This document shows positions 36,977-48,555 of a stretch of 64,000 bases of DNA, piece after piece. The stretch covers positions 72,709,416-72,773,415 of the forward strand of contig CM049315.1 of assembly GCA_026874595.1 (NCBI GenBank). The letters are read 5' to 3'. A program made the position numbers and the translations under genes. The notes below the pieces were generated by a model, which worked only from the letters and a program-made list of their open reading frames with translations, was not told the DNA's origin and ran no database searches. The DNA is from Sipunculus nudus (taxonomy: Eukaryota > Annelida > Sipuncula > Golfingiida > Sipunculidae). Each line of letters starts with the position of its first letter. Position 1 is the first letter of the stretch.

Positions 36977-38634
36977 AGGTCGAGCGCTTGCCGGAAGTGA
37001 ATTGACAGACAGATGGGCAGACAGAACATATTGTGGGATTTCTATTATTTGAATGACCCTCAGCGTTTGCTGAGAAGTTGTGGCCTGTAAAATGACATAT
37101 CAGACAAAACAACGAGGAAGCAGACAAAGCTGACCACAAAAGACTAACAGTCAGACATACTGACACATCTGTGATAACAGATTACCAGACTAAAGTGCCG
37201 AAGGTAAAGAAGAGCAAAATTAGCGATAGTTTATGTAGATAAGGTTTATAATTTTGGAGATATGGCCAAAACATGATATGTTGGGGAGGTGAAGGTGCAG
37301 CGCCCCCTAGTGGCTATATCCGGAAAATGAAAAATCTGTTTTGAGATATTAGTGTAACACATAAGATGTACCAGTTTTAAAGAATTACTGAAAAAAAAAA
37401 CTGTGGCCTGTAGAATTCTATATTTGAGACGCAGGAACCAGCAAGTAGGCGGATTTGAGGACAACTGACAAACAGACAGACACACTGACAAAGTCACACA
37501 AGATTGAGACCCGATGACATTACTAGGTCATGAAGAAGACTCAGGGAAAGAAAATAAGCCATAGTTTCTGTAATTGAGGCTTTGGGTTTTAGAGATATGG
37601 TCAATATAATGATATGTGTGTGAGGGTTATGTGCAGCGCCACCTAGCGGCCATATCCGGTAAATGAAAAAAAAAAATTTAAGATATTTTGGTAAAATATA
37701 TATGCATCAGTTTTCAAATGCTTCTTTAAAAACTGTGGCCTGTAGAATGCTATATGCAAGACGCAAGAATCAGCAAGCAGCCAAATTTGAGGACAACTGA
37801 CAAACAGGTCGAGCGCTTGCCGGAAGTGAATTGACAGACAGATGGGCAGACAGAACATATTGTGGGTTTTCTATTATTTGAATGACCCTCAGCGTTTGCT
37901 GAGAAGTTGTGGCCTGTAAAATGACATATCAGACAAAACAACGAGGAAGCAGACAAAGCTGACCACAAAAGACTAACAGTCAGACATACTGACACATCTG
38001 TAATAACAGATTACCAGACTAAAGTGCCGAAGGTAAAGAAGAGCAAAATTAGCGATAGTTTATGTAGATAAGGTTTATAATTTTGGAGATATGGCCAAAA
38101 CATGATATGTTGGGGAGGTGAAGGTGCAGCGCCCCCTAGTGGCTATATCCGGAAAATGAAAAATCTGTTTTGAGATATTAGTGTTACACATAAGATGTAC
38201 CAGTTTTAAAGAATTACTGAAAAAAAAACTGTGGCCTGTAGAATTCTATATTTGAGACGCAGGAACCAGCAAGTAGGCGGATTTGAGGACAACTGACAAA
38301 CAGACAGACACACTGACAAAGTCACACAAGATTGAGACCCGATGACATTACTAGGTCATGAAGAAGACTCAGGGAAAGAAAATAAGCCATAGTTTCTGTA
38401 ATTGAGGCTTTGGGTTTTAGAGATATGGTCAATATAATGATATGTGTGTGAGGGTTATGTGCAGCGCCACCTAGCGGCCATATCCGGTAAATGAAAAAAA
38501 AAATTTTAAGATATTTTGGTAAAATATATATGCATCAGTTTTCAAATGCTTCTTTAAAAACTGTGGCCTGTAGAATGCTATATGCAAGACGCAAGAATCA
38601 GCAAGCAGCCAAATTTGAGGACAACTGACAAACA
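36977..38634 (+). repeat. 829-bp recent tandem duplication
   Basis: Copy 1 is 36977-37805 and copy 2 is 37806-38634. They differ at only a handful of positions (for example gtgggattt/gtgggtttt, ctgtgataac/ctgtaataac, one A-run length). The junction at 37805 joins caaacag to aggtcgagcgc, consistent with unequal exchange at the GACA-type microsatellite. Each copy carries two ~330-bp units. Confidence 0.92.
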
Positions 38635-39240
38635 GACGGACACATTGACAAAGTGACACAAGATTGAGACCAGATGACATTATCAGTTTATGGGGAAGAC
38701 ACAGAGGGAAAAAATAAGCTATAGTTTATGTAATTGAGGCTTTGGGTTTTAGAGATATGGCCGATGTAATGATATGTGTGTGAGGGTCGTATGCAGCGCC
38801 CCCTAGCAGCAATATTCAAAAAATAAAAAATCCATTTCGAGATACTAGTGTAGGACTCATGATATGTCAGTTTCAAAATGATTCCTGCAATAATGTGGCC
38901 TTTGGCGCAAGATGAATGAAATCTCGAAATATCTCTATTCACGAGATATTTTACGAGATACTGCAAGACTTGTAATAAAATCTTGTAGTACTAGTTGAAT
39001 GCTACCTGATGCAGAAAAGAGATTACTCTAGCTTTAAAACTGACAAAGTTAGAAAAATAAGACCTCTTATTTTCGAATATCATGACTTTTCTCCCAAAAT
39101 TTGTAACCATGGTTACGGCAAATTTGAGTCAGCTACACACCAGATGACAGGCCTTGGAATGACGATTAAAATGAGCTATTGTTGAAGTAGATATGACTAT
39201 TAGTCATAAAGATATGAAGAAAAAACCGTTTTGAGAAGTT
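38635..39240 (+). repeat. Mosaic segment paralogous to 33200-33760
   Basis: Parallels 33200-33760 through the CTCF-like site at 38794, gaaatctcgaaatatctcta, ttcacgagatattttacgag and accatggttacggcaaattt. Further copies are at 40735-41190 and 42757-43210, four paralogues in all. Confidence 0.8.
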
Positions 39241-39679
39241 TTGATGACCTTGACCTTGACCTTTGACCTATTTTGACCAAAAACAATAGGGCACCTAGAA
39301 ATTCAATTCTCCATCATCTCTGAAAGTTTCAAGGTGATTGTGGCAAAATTGTGGCCAGGAGAGTGCAGACAAACAAACAAACAGACAGACAAACAGACTA
39401 GACGACCATAGGTCGAACGCTTGCCGGGAATCGGAAGTGAAACACAGACGGACAGACAGAACATATTGTCGGTTTTCTATTAATGGAATGACTCTCAGGG
39501 ACATTGCTGAGAATATGTGCCCCGTAGAATGACATATGAGACAAAAGAACAGGCAAGCAGACAAAGCTGACAACAAAAGACGAACAGACAGACATACTGA
39601 CTTTGTGAGACAAGATTGACACCAGATGACATAACCTGGTGATTGAGAAGATTGAAAGGAAGAAAATGAGTTATAATTT

Positions 39680-41190
39680 ATGTAATTTAGATTTATAATT
39701 TTGGAGGTATGGCGAATTAATGATATACTATGGAGGCTCGATTGTAGCGCCCTCTAGCAGACATATTCCGAAGACGACAAATGCGTTTCGTATTATTAGT
39801 GTATACCATGAGATGTCCAAGTTTCAAAAGGATTCCGTCAAAGCTGTGGCCTGTAGAATGCTATATGTAAGGCGTAAGAACCAGCAAGCAGGCGACTTTG
39901 AGGATAACGGACAAACAGATGGACACACTGACAAAGTGACAGAAGATTGAAACCAGATGCCTTAATCAGGTTATGGAGAAGACTCAAAGGAAGAAAATAA
40001 GCCAAAGTTTATGTAACTGAGGCTTTGGGTGTAGAGGTATGGCCAATACAATGGTATGTGTGTGAGGGTCGTGTGCAGCGCCCACTAGTGGCCATATCCG
40101 GAAAATGAAAAACTTATTTCTAGATATTAGTGTAAGACATAAGATGTAATAGTTTCAAAAGGATTTCGTCAAAACTGTGGCCTAAAGAATGCTATATGTG
40201 AGACGCAAGAGCCAACAAGCAGGCGTATTTGAGGACAACTGACAAACAGACGAAAACACTGACAAAGTGACTCAAAATTGAGTACAGATGACTACTCTAG
40301 GTTATGGAGAAGACTCAAAGGAAGAAAAAAGCTACAGTTTATGTAACTGAGGTTTATAGTTTTGGAGATATTGCCAAAGCATGATATGTTGGGAGAGGTT
40401 CGAGTTCAGCGCCCCCTAGCGGCCATATCCGGAAAATGAAAAATTGGTTTCGAGATATTAGTGTAAGACTTAAGATGTAATAGTTTCAAAAGGATTCTTT
40501 CAAAACTGTGCCCTTTAGAATGCTATATGTGAGAAGCAAGAGCAAGCAGGCGAATTTGAGGACAACTGACAAACAGACAGACACACTGACAAAGTGTCAC
40601 AAAATTGAGACCAGATGACTACACTAGGTTATGGAGAAAACTCAGAGGAAGAAAATAAGCTATAGTTTATGTAATTGAGGCTTATAATTTTGGAGATATG
40701 GCCAAAATATGATATGTTCGGGAGGTTCGCATCCAGCGCCCCCTAGCGGCCCTATTCAAAAAATGAAAAAACGATTTCGAGATACTAGTGTAGGACTTAT
40801 AATATGTCAGTTTCAGAAAGATTCCTGCAATAATGTGGCCTTTGACGCAAGATGAATGAAATCTCGAAATATCTCTATTCACGAGATATTTTACGAGATA
40901 CTGCAATACTTGTTATAAAATCTTGTAGTACTAGTTGAATGCTACCTGATGCAAAAAATTAGATCACACTAGCTTTAAAACTGACAAAGTTAGAAAAATA
41001 AGACCCCTTATATTCGAATATCATGACTATTCCCCCAAAATTTGTAACCATGGTTACGGCAAATTTGAGTCAGCCACACACCAGATGACAGGCCTTGGAA
41101 TGACGATTAAAATGAGCTATTGTTGAAGTAGATACGACTAATAGTCACAAAGATATGAAGAAAAAACCGTTTTGAGAATTTTTGACGACC
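39680..41190 (+). repeat. ~330-bp tandem units, array 3
   Basis: Sites at 39745, 40076, 40407 and 40734 (spacings 331, 331 and 327) reproduce array 1 unit by unit, including the variant spellings (tagcgccctct, cagcgcccact, cagcgccccct). The whole 31.5-33.8 kb block was therefore copied as a unit to 39.2-41.2 kb. Confidence 0.85.
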
Positions 41191-41360
41191 TTGACCTTGA
41201 CCTTTGACCTATTTTAACCAAAAACAATAGGGCACCTAGAAATTTAATTCTCCATTATCTCTGAAAGTTTTAAGGTGATTATGGCAAAATTGTGGCCAGG
41301 AGAGTGCAGACAAACAAACAGACAGACAAACAGACAGACAAACAGACATACGCAACTGAG

Positions 41361-41467
41361 CAACATGCTTGCCGAAATCGAAGATTTCCGGCAAGCAACA
41401 AACAAACAGACAAACAGACATACGCAACTGAGTAATATGCTTGCCGAAATCTTTGATTCCGGCAAGC
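41361..41467 (+). repeat. Pair of conserved hairpins
   Basis: Two ~29-nt hairpins, gcttgccgaaatc with loop gaa (41367-41396) and with loop ttt (41439-41467), each closing with ccggcaagc. They are joined by catacgcaactgag and GACA-type repeat. Confidence 0.8.
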
Positions 41468-41489
41468 AACAAACAGACACGACGATTAG

Positions 41490-41945
41490 CCCATAGTCGC
41501 CAGACCTAGGCTTGCGACTATAAAAAACGGTTCGGGTCCTTTCCTGAAGGACACACCGACTGAAACTTTGGACAGCAATCAACTGCATGCGCACAGACGT
41601 GCAGGCACGCGTTTTAGGTCTGACCAGGTCTGACCAGGTCTGAGGGCACACTGGAATGGTGACGTTCCTATGGCCCTGAGAAAATGGTCAGCCCGTCCCG
41701 TATATTTATTCACAAGTTTTTACAAGGAAATGGCCGTGGCCCCCGCTACGCCAATTAATTCATCCCGTCGGCTGCGGGCCTGAATTGACATTTGGCCCGA
41801 TGGACCTACACAAAACGAGCAAACTGCGCTGATTGTCGCTCATACCTACACGTGTCTTTGTCTTACTAAAACGCGTGTCATCGTGCATTCCTGCATGACT
41901 CTGTGTATTCAGTTTTCCCTCCCATTTATAAAGTTTATATGGACA
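41490..41945. other. Unique-looking insertion inside the repeat mosaic
   Basis: About 450 bp with higher GC and no match to the surrounding modules. It contains a triplicated aggtctgacc (41616-41643). Array sequence resumes with ggacatactgacaaagtgac at about 41941. No gene is recognised. Confidence 0.5.
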
Positions 41946-43210
41946 TACTGACAAAGTGACCCAAGACCGAGACCAGATGACTTTACCAGGTTACGGAGAA
42001 GACTCAGAGTAAGAACATAAGCTATAGTTTATGTAATTGAGGCTTTGGGTTTTAGAGATATGGCCAATATAATGATATGTGTGTGAGGGTCATGTGCAGC
42101 GCCCCCTAGCGGCGAATTCTGGAAAATGAAAAATCGGTTTCGAGATATTAGTGTACGACATAAGATGTAATAGTTTTAAAAGGATTCTTACAAAACTGTG
42201 ACCTGTAGAATGCTATATGTGAGACGCCAGAACCGGTAAGCAGGCGAATTTGAGGACAACTGACAAACAGACGGACACACTGACAAAGTAACTCAAGATT
42301 GAGTCGAAATGACTACACCAGGATTTAGAAAAGACTCAGAGGATGAAAATAAGCTTTAGTTTATGTAATTGAGGCTCACAGTTTTGGAGATATTGCCAAA
42401 GCATGATATGTTGGGAGAGGTTCGAGTTCAGCGCCCCCTAGCGGCCATATCCGGAAAATGAAAAATTGGTTTCGAGATATTAGTGTAAGACCTAAGATGT
42501 TATAGTTTCAAAAGGATTCTTTCAAAACTGTGGCCTGTAGAATGCTATATGTGAGACGCAAGAGCAAGAAGGCGAATTTGAGGACAACTGACAAACAGAC
42601 AGACACACTGACACAGTGTCACAAAATTGTGACCAGATGACTACACTAGGTTATGGAGAAGACTCAAAGGAAGAAAATAAGCTATAGTTTATGTAATTGA
42701 GGCTTATAATTTTAGAGATATGGCCAAAATATGATATGTTCGGGAGGTTCGCATCCAGCGCCCCCTAGCGGCCCTATTCAAAAAATGAAAAAACGATTTC
42801 GAGATACTAGTGTAGGACTTATAATATGTCAGTTTCAAAAAGATTCCTGCAATAATGTGGCCTTTGGCGCAAGATGAATTAAATCTCGAAATATCTCTAT
42901 TCACGAGATATTTTACGAGATACTGCAAGACTTGTAATAAAATCTTGTAGTACTAGTTGAATGCTTCCTGATGCAAAAAACTAGATCACTCTAGCTTTAA
43001 AACTGACAAAGTTAGAAAAATAAGACCCCTTATTTTCGAATATCATGACTTTTCCCCCAAAATTTGTAACCATGGTTACTTCAAATTTGAGTCAGCTACA
43101 CACCAGATGACAGGCCTTGGAATGACGATTAAAATAAGCTATTGTTGAAGTAGATACGACTAATAGTCACATAGATATGAGGAAAAAACCGTTTTGAGAA
43201 GTTTTGACGA
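41946..43210 (+). repeat. ~330-bp tandem units, array 4
   Basis: CTCF-like sites at 42097, 42429 and 42756 (spacings 332 and 327), followed by the same gaaatctcg/acgagatatt segment as in the other arrays. Confidence 0.85.
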
Positions 43211-43390
43211 CCTTGACCTTGACCTTTGACCTATTTTAACCAAAAACAATAGGGCACCTAGAAATTATGTTTTTCATCATCCCTGTAAGTTTCAAGGTGA
43301 TTGTGGCAAAATTGTGGCCAGGAGAGTGCAGACAAACAAACAAACAAACAAACAAACAAACAGACTAGACGACCATAGGTCGGGACTTGC

Positions 43391-45580
43391 CGGAAGTAGA
43401 AATTAGAAAGTCAAACTAACAGACAACAAACAGCAGAAAGGCAAAAAACATTTGGAACAGGTCAAATGACCAACCCCTATTGTTTGGAAAACATAAGCAC
43501 ATCTTTATGTGGTTTTACTGATTTTCAAAAGTCGCAGACGAGTAGACAGACAAACAGACAGACAGACAGAAAAAAACTCCAGGTGAAGGTCGTGTATTCA
43601 TGCCATACAAAATTGAAAGCATGAATAAAATAAGCCACAGTCTATTCGAATAATTCTTCATACTTTGAATTTCATGAATTGTAACCTACATAAGGTCACT
43701 ATGGTAAGGGAAGAATATGAAAGAGTAACCAAGAGGATAAACGCATTAAATCTAGTTTCAGATGCTACAATCAAAGTTGTGACACAGTTTATAGTTTTGG
43801 AGATATGGTAGAATAATGATTACTGCAGCGGCATCTGGGTGGTAATTTTCCAAAATGATAAAAGTAAGCTTCGCGAAATTTTATTAGTATGTTATTATTA
43901 TTATTATTATTATTATTATAATTATTATTATATGATGTATAATTTATATTTAACCCCTACCCCTAATTGCAAACCGGATATCCGTCCCTGATTTGACACA
44001 CCCAACTACAAATCGGGGATCCGTCCCTGATATTATAGTTGTGATTGTGCTTACCAGCAACACTATCTCTGCATTCCGTAACATTTCGGGGAGCCTCTCT
44101 CTTTGTTCTTTTTTTTTGTTTTTTTTTTAAGGGATTATCCTTTACAACAGGTCATTAAGCTCTCAATGCATTGAAAACCTTAAAGTGCGGCCATACAAAT
44201 AATGAAAAGAGGCCACCGTCAAAAGCACAGGTGGGATCAATCCGGATTGTGTCTTTTCATGGACCATCGCACATCCATAGAACAAAGCTCCAACTGTCAA
44301 ATGTAATGCCCCTGCCGACATTTACTATTACATACTGCCATCGCTTATGGTCATGGCAATTGGATGTACTTTTTTTATTTGAAGAAAAACGATGCAAGAT
44401 TCGAAGAAACATACAATATAATCATATAATGTGACCGAGAATGTTAGACGCTATCAAATGCTGACACTATAAGTCTTCCACATAAAAATAACACAATTAT
44501 AGGCGTTTCTTTGAATGATCCCATGTTCTCGTTTGACAAGAAATGGTGCAAGATATGACGAGATATTCACTTTTATAACTTAAAACTAGTCAAATGATTC
44601 TTGAACAATAGAAAAATAAAATATCTAGCATGAAATTGACCGAAATAAATACATTTGTTTGAAATCTAAAATATTCTCGTTTGGCGGGAGATGATACGAG
44701 ATGTGGCGAGATTTGCAGTGTAATCATGTCCAGCTTCTGAAATACTACCAAATGCTGAAAACTACTCCATTTAAGCATTAACCGTGATCAAGTTATAAGC
44801 ATTTCTGTGAAATCTCGTAATTTCTCGTTTGGCAATAAACCGAGCGAGATTTGACGAGAATTGCAATGGAATGGCTTAGAACCAAGAGAAAGCAGCCTTA
44901 TGCTAAAAACTAGACCCTTAAAGCATAAATATTAACCGAGATAGAAGCCAAAAACTACATATTTTCAGATCGTCAAGTTTAACCCCAAAATTTGGTAACC
45001 ATGGTAACGGCAGCACAAGGCTATATGTAGGAAGGAATAAGGCAATGATCCTAGTTTTAGATGCGACAAAGAAAATTGTTATATGCTTAATATTTTTTTA
45101 GATATTGCGGAAAAATGAAAAGTTGTAGTGTTTCCGGTACCACGCCCCCTGGTGGCTATTTTCGAAAAATGAAAAAACAGGTTCGAGATAATACAGAAAA
45201 ACAGAAAATATGTCACTTTTAGAATGTTAGCTGTAAAGCTGCCACCTCAAAATCATATTTAATGAAATCTCGAAAAATCTCGTTTGACGAAAAATGGCAC
45301 GAGATTTTGCGAGACTTGCATTAATTTTCCATAGAGCATATTAAATGCTACACAATGCAAAAAACTAGACCTCTCTAACTTAAAAAATGAGAAATTTGGA
45401 GTGAAAATTTCGAATTTTCAGATTTTCCCAAAAAATACGTTACCATGGTAACAATTGACCGGAAAAATTTGATAGCAATTGGAAAGCTAACATAAAGAGG
45501 AGTAAAATTAGCTACAGATTATGCGGCTACGATTATTATTGACGAAGATATGAAGAAAATAAAAATTTTAGGTGTTTTGG
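43391..45580 (+). repeat. Mosaic segment with (ATT)n, paralogous to 35.3-36.8 kb
   Basis: It contains a 203-bp-type unit near 43740-43960 with gcagcggcatctg, an ATT trinucleotide tract at about 43897-43931, a unique stretch (about 44040-44340), and then degenerate tctcgtttg boxes and the CTCF-like site at 45141. Confidence 0.7.
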
Positions 45581-45700
45581 TGACACTGACCTTGACCTTT
45601 CACCGATCATGACCAAAAACAATAGGCTCCGAGGAGAACCGATCTTACACTATATTTATAAGTTTCAGAGCGGTCGGTGAAAAATTGTGGCCTGTAGAGC

Positions 45701-45735
<35 letters not shown>

Positions 45736-45815
45736 AACAGACAAACAGACAAACAAACATACGCAAGTGATCAACATACTTGCCGAATCTTTGATTCCGG
45801 CAAGTAACAAACAGA

Positions 45816-47300
45816 CAAGATGACCAGAGGTCACGCGCTTGCCGGAAATGGAAATGATACAGACAGATAGACAGAGAGTGCATGTAGAAACAGTCATATG
45901 AATGAGCAACATTGTGGGGGCAGCAGAAACGGATAATATGTTTATTTATGCATGCTGACCTTTAACAGCTGCATATCTTTCTAGTGTAAAAGGGACCAAG
46001 TTCAAATTTTTTTCATGAAATCCCGTTAATCTTGTTTGACAAGAAGCAGTGAGACGTTTTCAGGTTTGTCATGTCAAGCTGGCCAAATGATATGAAATGC
46101 CGAAAACCAGACCTGTCTAGCTATAAAAGCCGCTGAGTTATAAGCATTTGCATGAAATATCGTGTTTTCTCGTTTGACGGGAAATGGTGCGAGCTTTGGC
46201 GAGATTTCCAGTTTTGTCATGTCAGGTTTGTCAAATATTACAAAATGCCGGAAACTAGACCTGTCTAGCTGCAAAAGTCGCCGTGTTATCAGCATTTACG
46301 TGAAATCATGTTTTTTTCTCGCTTGACGAGATATAGTACGAGATTTGGCAAGACGAGCAGTTTTATTATGTCAAGACGGCCAAACGTTACGAAATGGCGA
46401 AAACTAGATCCGTCTAGCTGTAAAAGTCGCCGAGTTATAAGCATTTCCGTGTACTCTCGTGTTTTCTCGTGTGACGAGATATGGTGCAGGATTTGGCCAG
46501 TCTTGAAGATTTGTCATATCAAACTCTCTAAATGTTATGAAATGGCGAAAACTACATCTGTCTAGCTGTAAAAGTCGCCGAGTTATAAGCATTTCTGTGA
46601 AATCTCCTTTTTCATCGTTTGACGAGATATGGTGCGAGATTTGGCCAGTCTTGCAGGTCTGTCATGTCAAGCCGTCCAAATGTTAATGAATGCCGAAAAC
46701 TAGACCTGTCTAGCTGTAAAACTCGCCGAGTTATAAGCATTTCCGTGAAATCTCGTGTTTTCTCGTTTGACGAGATAGGGTGCGAGATTTGGCCTGACTT
46801 GCACATCTATCGTGTCAAGCTGGTCATGTGGAAGGAAATGCCGGAAACCAGACCTGTCTAGCTGTAAAACTGGCCGAGTTATAAGCATTTCCGTGAAATT
46901 TCGTGTTTTCTCGTTTGACGAGATACGGTGCGAGATTTTGCCAGACTTGCATATCTGTCGTGTCAAGCTGGTCTAGTGGAACTAAATGCCGAAAACCACA
47001 CGTGTCTAGCTGTAAAACTGGCCTAGTTATAAGCATTTCCGTGAAATCTCGTGTTTTCTCGTTTGACGAGATACGGTGCGAGATTTGGCCTGTCGTGTCA
47101 AGCTTGTTTGGTGGAACGAAATGCCGAAAACCAGACTTGTCTAGCTGTAAAAGTCGCCGAGTTATAAGCATTTCCGCGAAGTCTCGTTTTTTCTCGTTTG
47201 ACGAGATATGGCGCGAGATTTGGCGTGACTTTCAGTTCTGTCGTGTCAAGCTGGTCATGTGGAACAAAATGCCGAAAACTAGATCTGCCTAGCTCAAAAG
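45816..47300 (+). repeat. ~147-bp satellite array, second copy (about 8 units)
   Basis: Paralogue of 29512-30775 at an offset of about 16,311 bp, with the same head segment. Unit boxes lie near 46117, 46264, 46413, 46562, 46711, 46859, 47008 and 47150. Units here are closer to one another than in the first array, especially from 46600 on, which suggests local homogenisation. Confidence 0.9.
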
Positions 47301-47696
47301 CTGACAAAGTTACAAAAAATGGTCGTGTTATTTCCAATTTCCATGATTTTTGCCCAAAAAATGTAACCATGTTAACGGCAAATTGAAGTAAGCTACATAT
47401 CAAAAGTAAGGCCAGGTGATGACGAAAAAAATGAGCTATTGCAGAAGTGGATAAGCCTATTTATGGCGAAGTTATAGTGCAAAAACCGTTAACCACACCT
47501 GTCGTAACCTTGACCCTTGACCTTGGAGCAATGTTGACCAAAAACAATAGGGTTCCAGGGTGTTCGGTTGTCAATCGTCCCTGTAAGGGTCATGTCGATT
47601 GCTGCAAAATTGTGGCCAGGAGAGCGCAGACAAACACACAAAAAAAAACAAAAAAACAAAAAAACAGACAAATGGACATACGCAACTGACCAACCA

Positions 47697-47900
47697 ACTT
47701 GCCGAAATCGAAGATTTCCGGCAAGCAACAAACAGACATACGCAACTGACCAATATGCTTGCCGAAATCTTTGATTCCGGCAAGCAACAAACATACGCGG
47801 GTGACCAACATGCTTGCGAAAATCGAAGATTTCCGGCAAGCAACAAACAGACATACGCAACTGACCAATATGCTTGCCGAAATCTTTGATTCCGGCAAGC
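47697..47900 (+). repeat. Tandem array of four hairpins with alternating loops
   Basis: Hairpins at 47697-47725 (loop gaa), 47757-47785 (ttt), 47812-47841 (gaa) and 47872-47900 (ttt), spaced 55-60 bp. Linkers are aacaaacagacatacgcaac and tgaccaatat. The arms are cttgccg-type left and cggcaag-type right with one bulged C. A further single copy is at 48523-48552. Confidence 0.85.
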
Positions 47901-48555
47901 AACAAAATTCAAAAGTTTTACCCCAAAAATAGAGAAATCTGGCAATAGCGCACTTTTTCACCTATGCGCAAAAATAAGCCTATTGACTCTAGTTTAAGGT
48001 GCTGTGATGGAAATGGCCCAATGTTTAATAGTTGTGGAGGTATAGCACCAAAACAAATGTTCATGTTTTTTCATCTGCAAGGCCCCCTGGCGGCCATTTC
48101 CAAAATCTGAATAAACAATTTCGAGATATTCTTATGTTACATAAAATATCTCAGAATCAGGGCGATTGCTGCAAATTTGAAAAATATCATGAAATTCCAT
48201 GATTTCTCCCCAAAAAATGTAACTTTGGTAACGGCAAATTTAAGTAAGCTACATGTCAAAAGAAAGGCCAGGTGATGACGAAAAAAATGAGCTATTGCAG
48301 AAGTGGATAAGCCTATTTATGGCGATGTTATAGTGCAAAAACCGTTAACCATACCTGTCGTGAACTTGACCCTTGACCTTGGAGCAATGTTGACCAAAAA
48401 AAATAGGGCACCTAGAAATAGGTTTGTCAATCAAGCCTGTAAGTTTCAAGTTGATTGATGCAAAAGTGTGGCCTGGAGAGTCGTGACAAACAAAGCAACA
48501 AAACATACGCAACTGACGAACATGCTTGCCGAAATCGAAGATTTCCGGCAAGCAA

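Larger units (their letters stand above)
31056..48090 (-). promoter_or_regulatory. Series of about 25 CTCF-consensus-like sites, all in one orientation
   Basis: On the minus strand the sites read CCRCYAGRGGGCGCTG or close to it. Plus-strand starts: 31056, 31987, 32317, 32648, 32975, 33311, 34060, 34811, 35013, 35216, 36375, 37298, 37634, 38127, 38462, 38794, 39745, 40076, 40407, 40734, 42097, 42429, 42756, 45141 and about 48073. Those at 31056, 36375 and 45141 read CCACCAGGGGGCG, and 31987 reads CCGCCAGAGGGCGCTA, both practically the known CTCF core. The sites lie in tandem repeat units, mostly ~330 bp apart. That they bind CTCF is inference. Confidence 0.45.
31500..48555 (+). repeat. Dispersed module: TGACC direct repeats, conserved spacer, GACA microsatellite, with or without hairpin (9 copies)
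   Basis: Copies lie at about 31500-31720, 33760-33960, 36820-37010, 39245-39430, 41190-41480, 43210-43390, 45585-45840, 47500-47905 and 48360-48555. Each has gaccttgacc-type repeats, then accaaaaacaatagg, then a gtttcaaggtgattg / aattgtggccaggagag spacer. A GACA/AAAC microsatellite follows, and usually cttgccgg. Apparent minus-strand proteins rich in SVCL/FVCL come from this microsatellite and are not genes. The design recalls microsatellite-bearing mollusc repeats such as pearl-type elements; that link is inference. Confidence 0.75.

Noticed and set aside
36876-37166. Minus-strand ORFs rich in SVCLSVCL/FVCLFVCL (also around 34000, 37750-37995, 39295-39576, 41236-41651, 45607-45912, 47489-47961)
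   Set aside because: They are translations of GACA/AAAC microsatellite and repeated modules. They appear in all repeat copies in several frames, with no start context or conserved domain.
47690-47905. A true CRISPR array
   Set aside because: The spacers are repeated rather than unique, there is no cas gene, and the DNA is eukaryotic.
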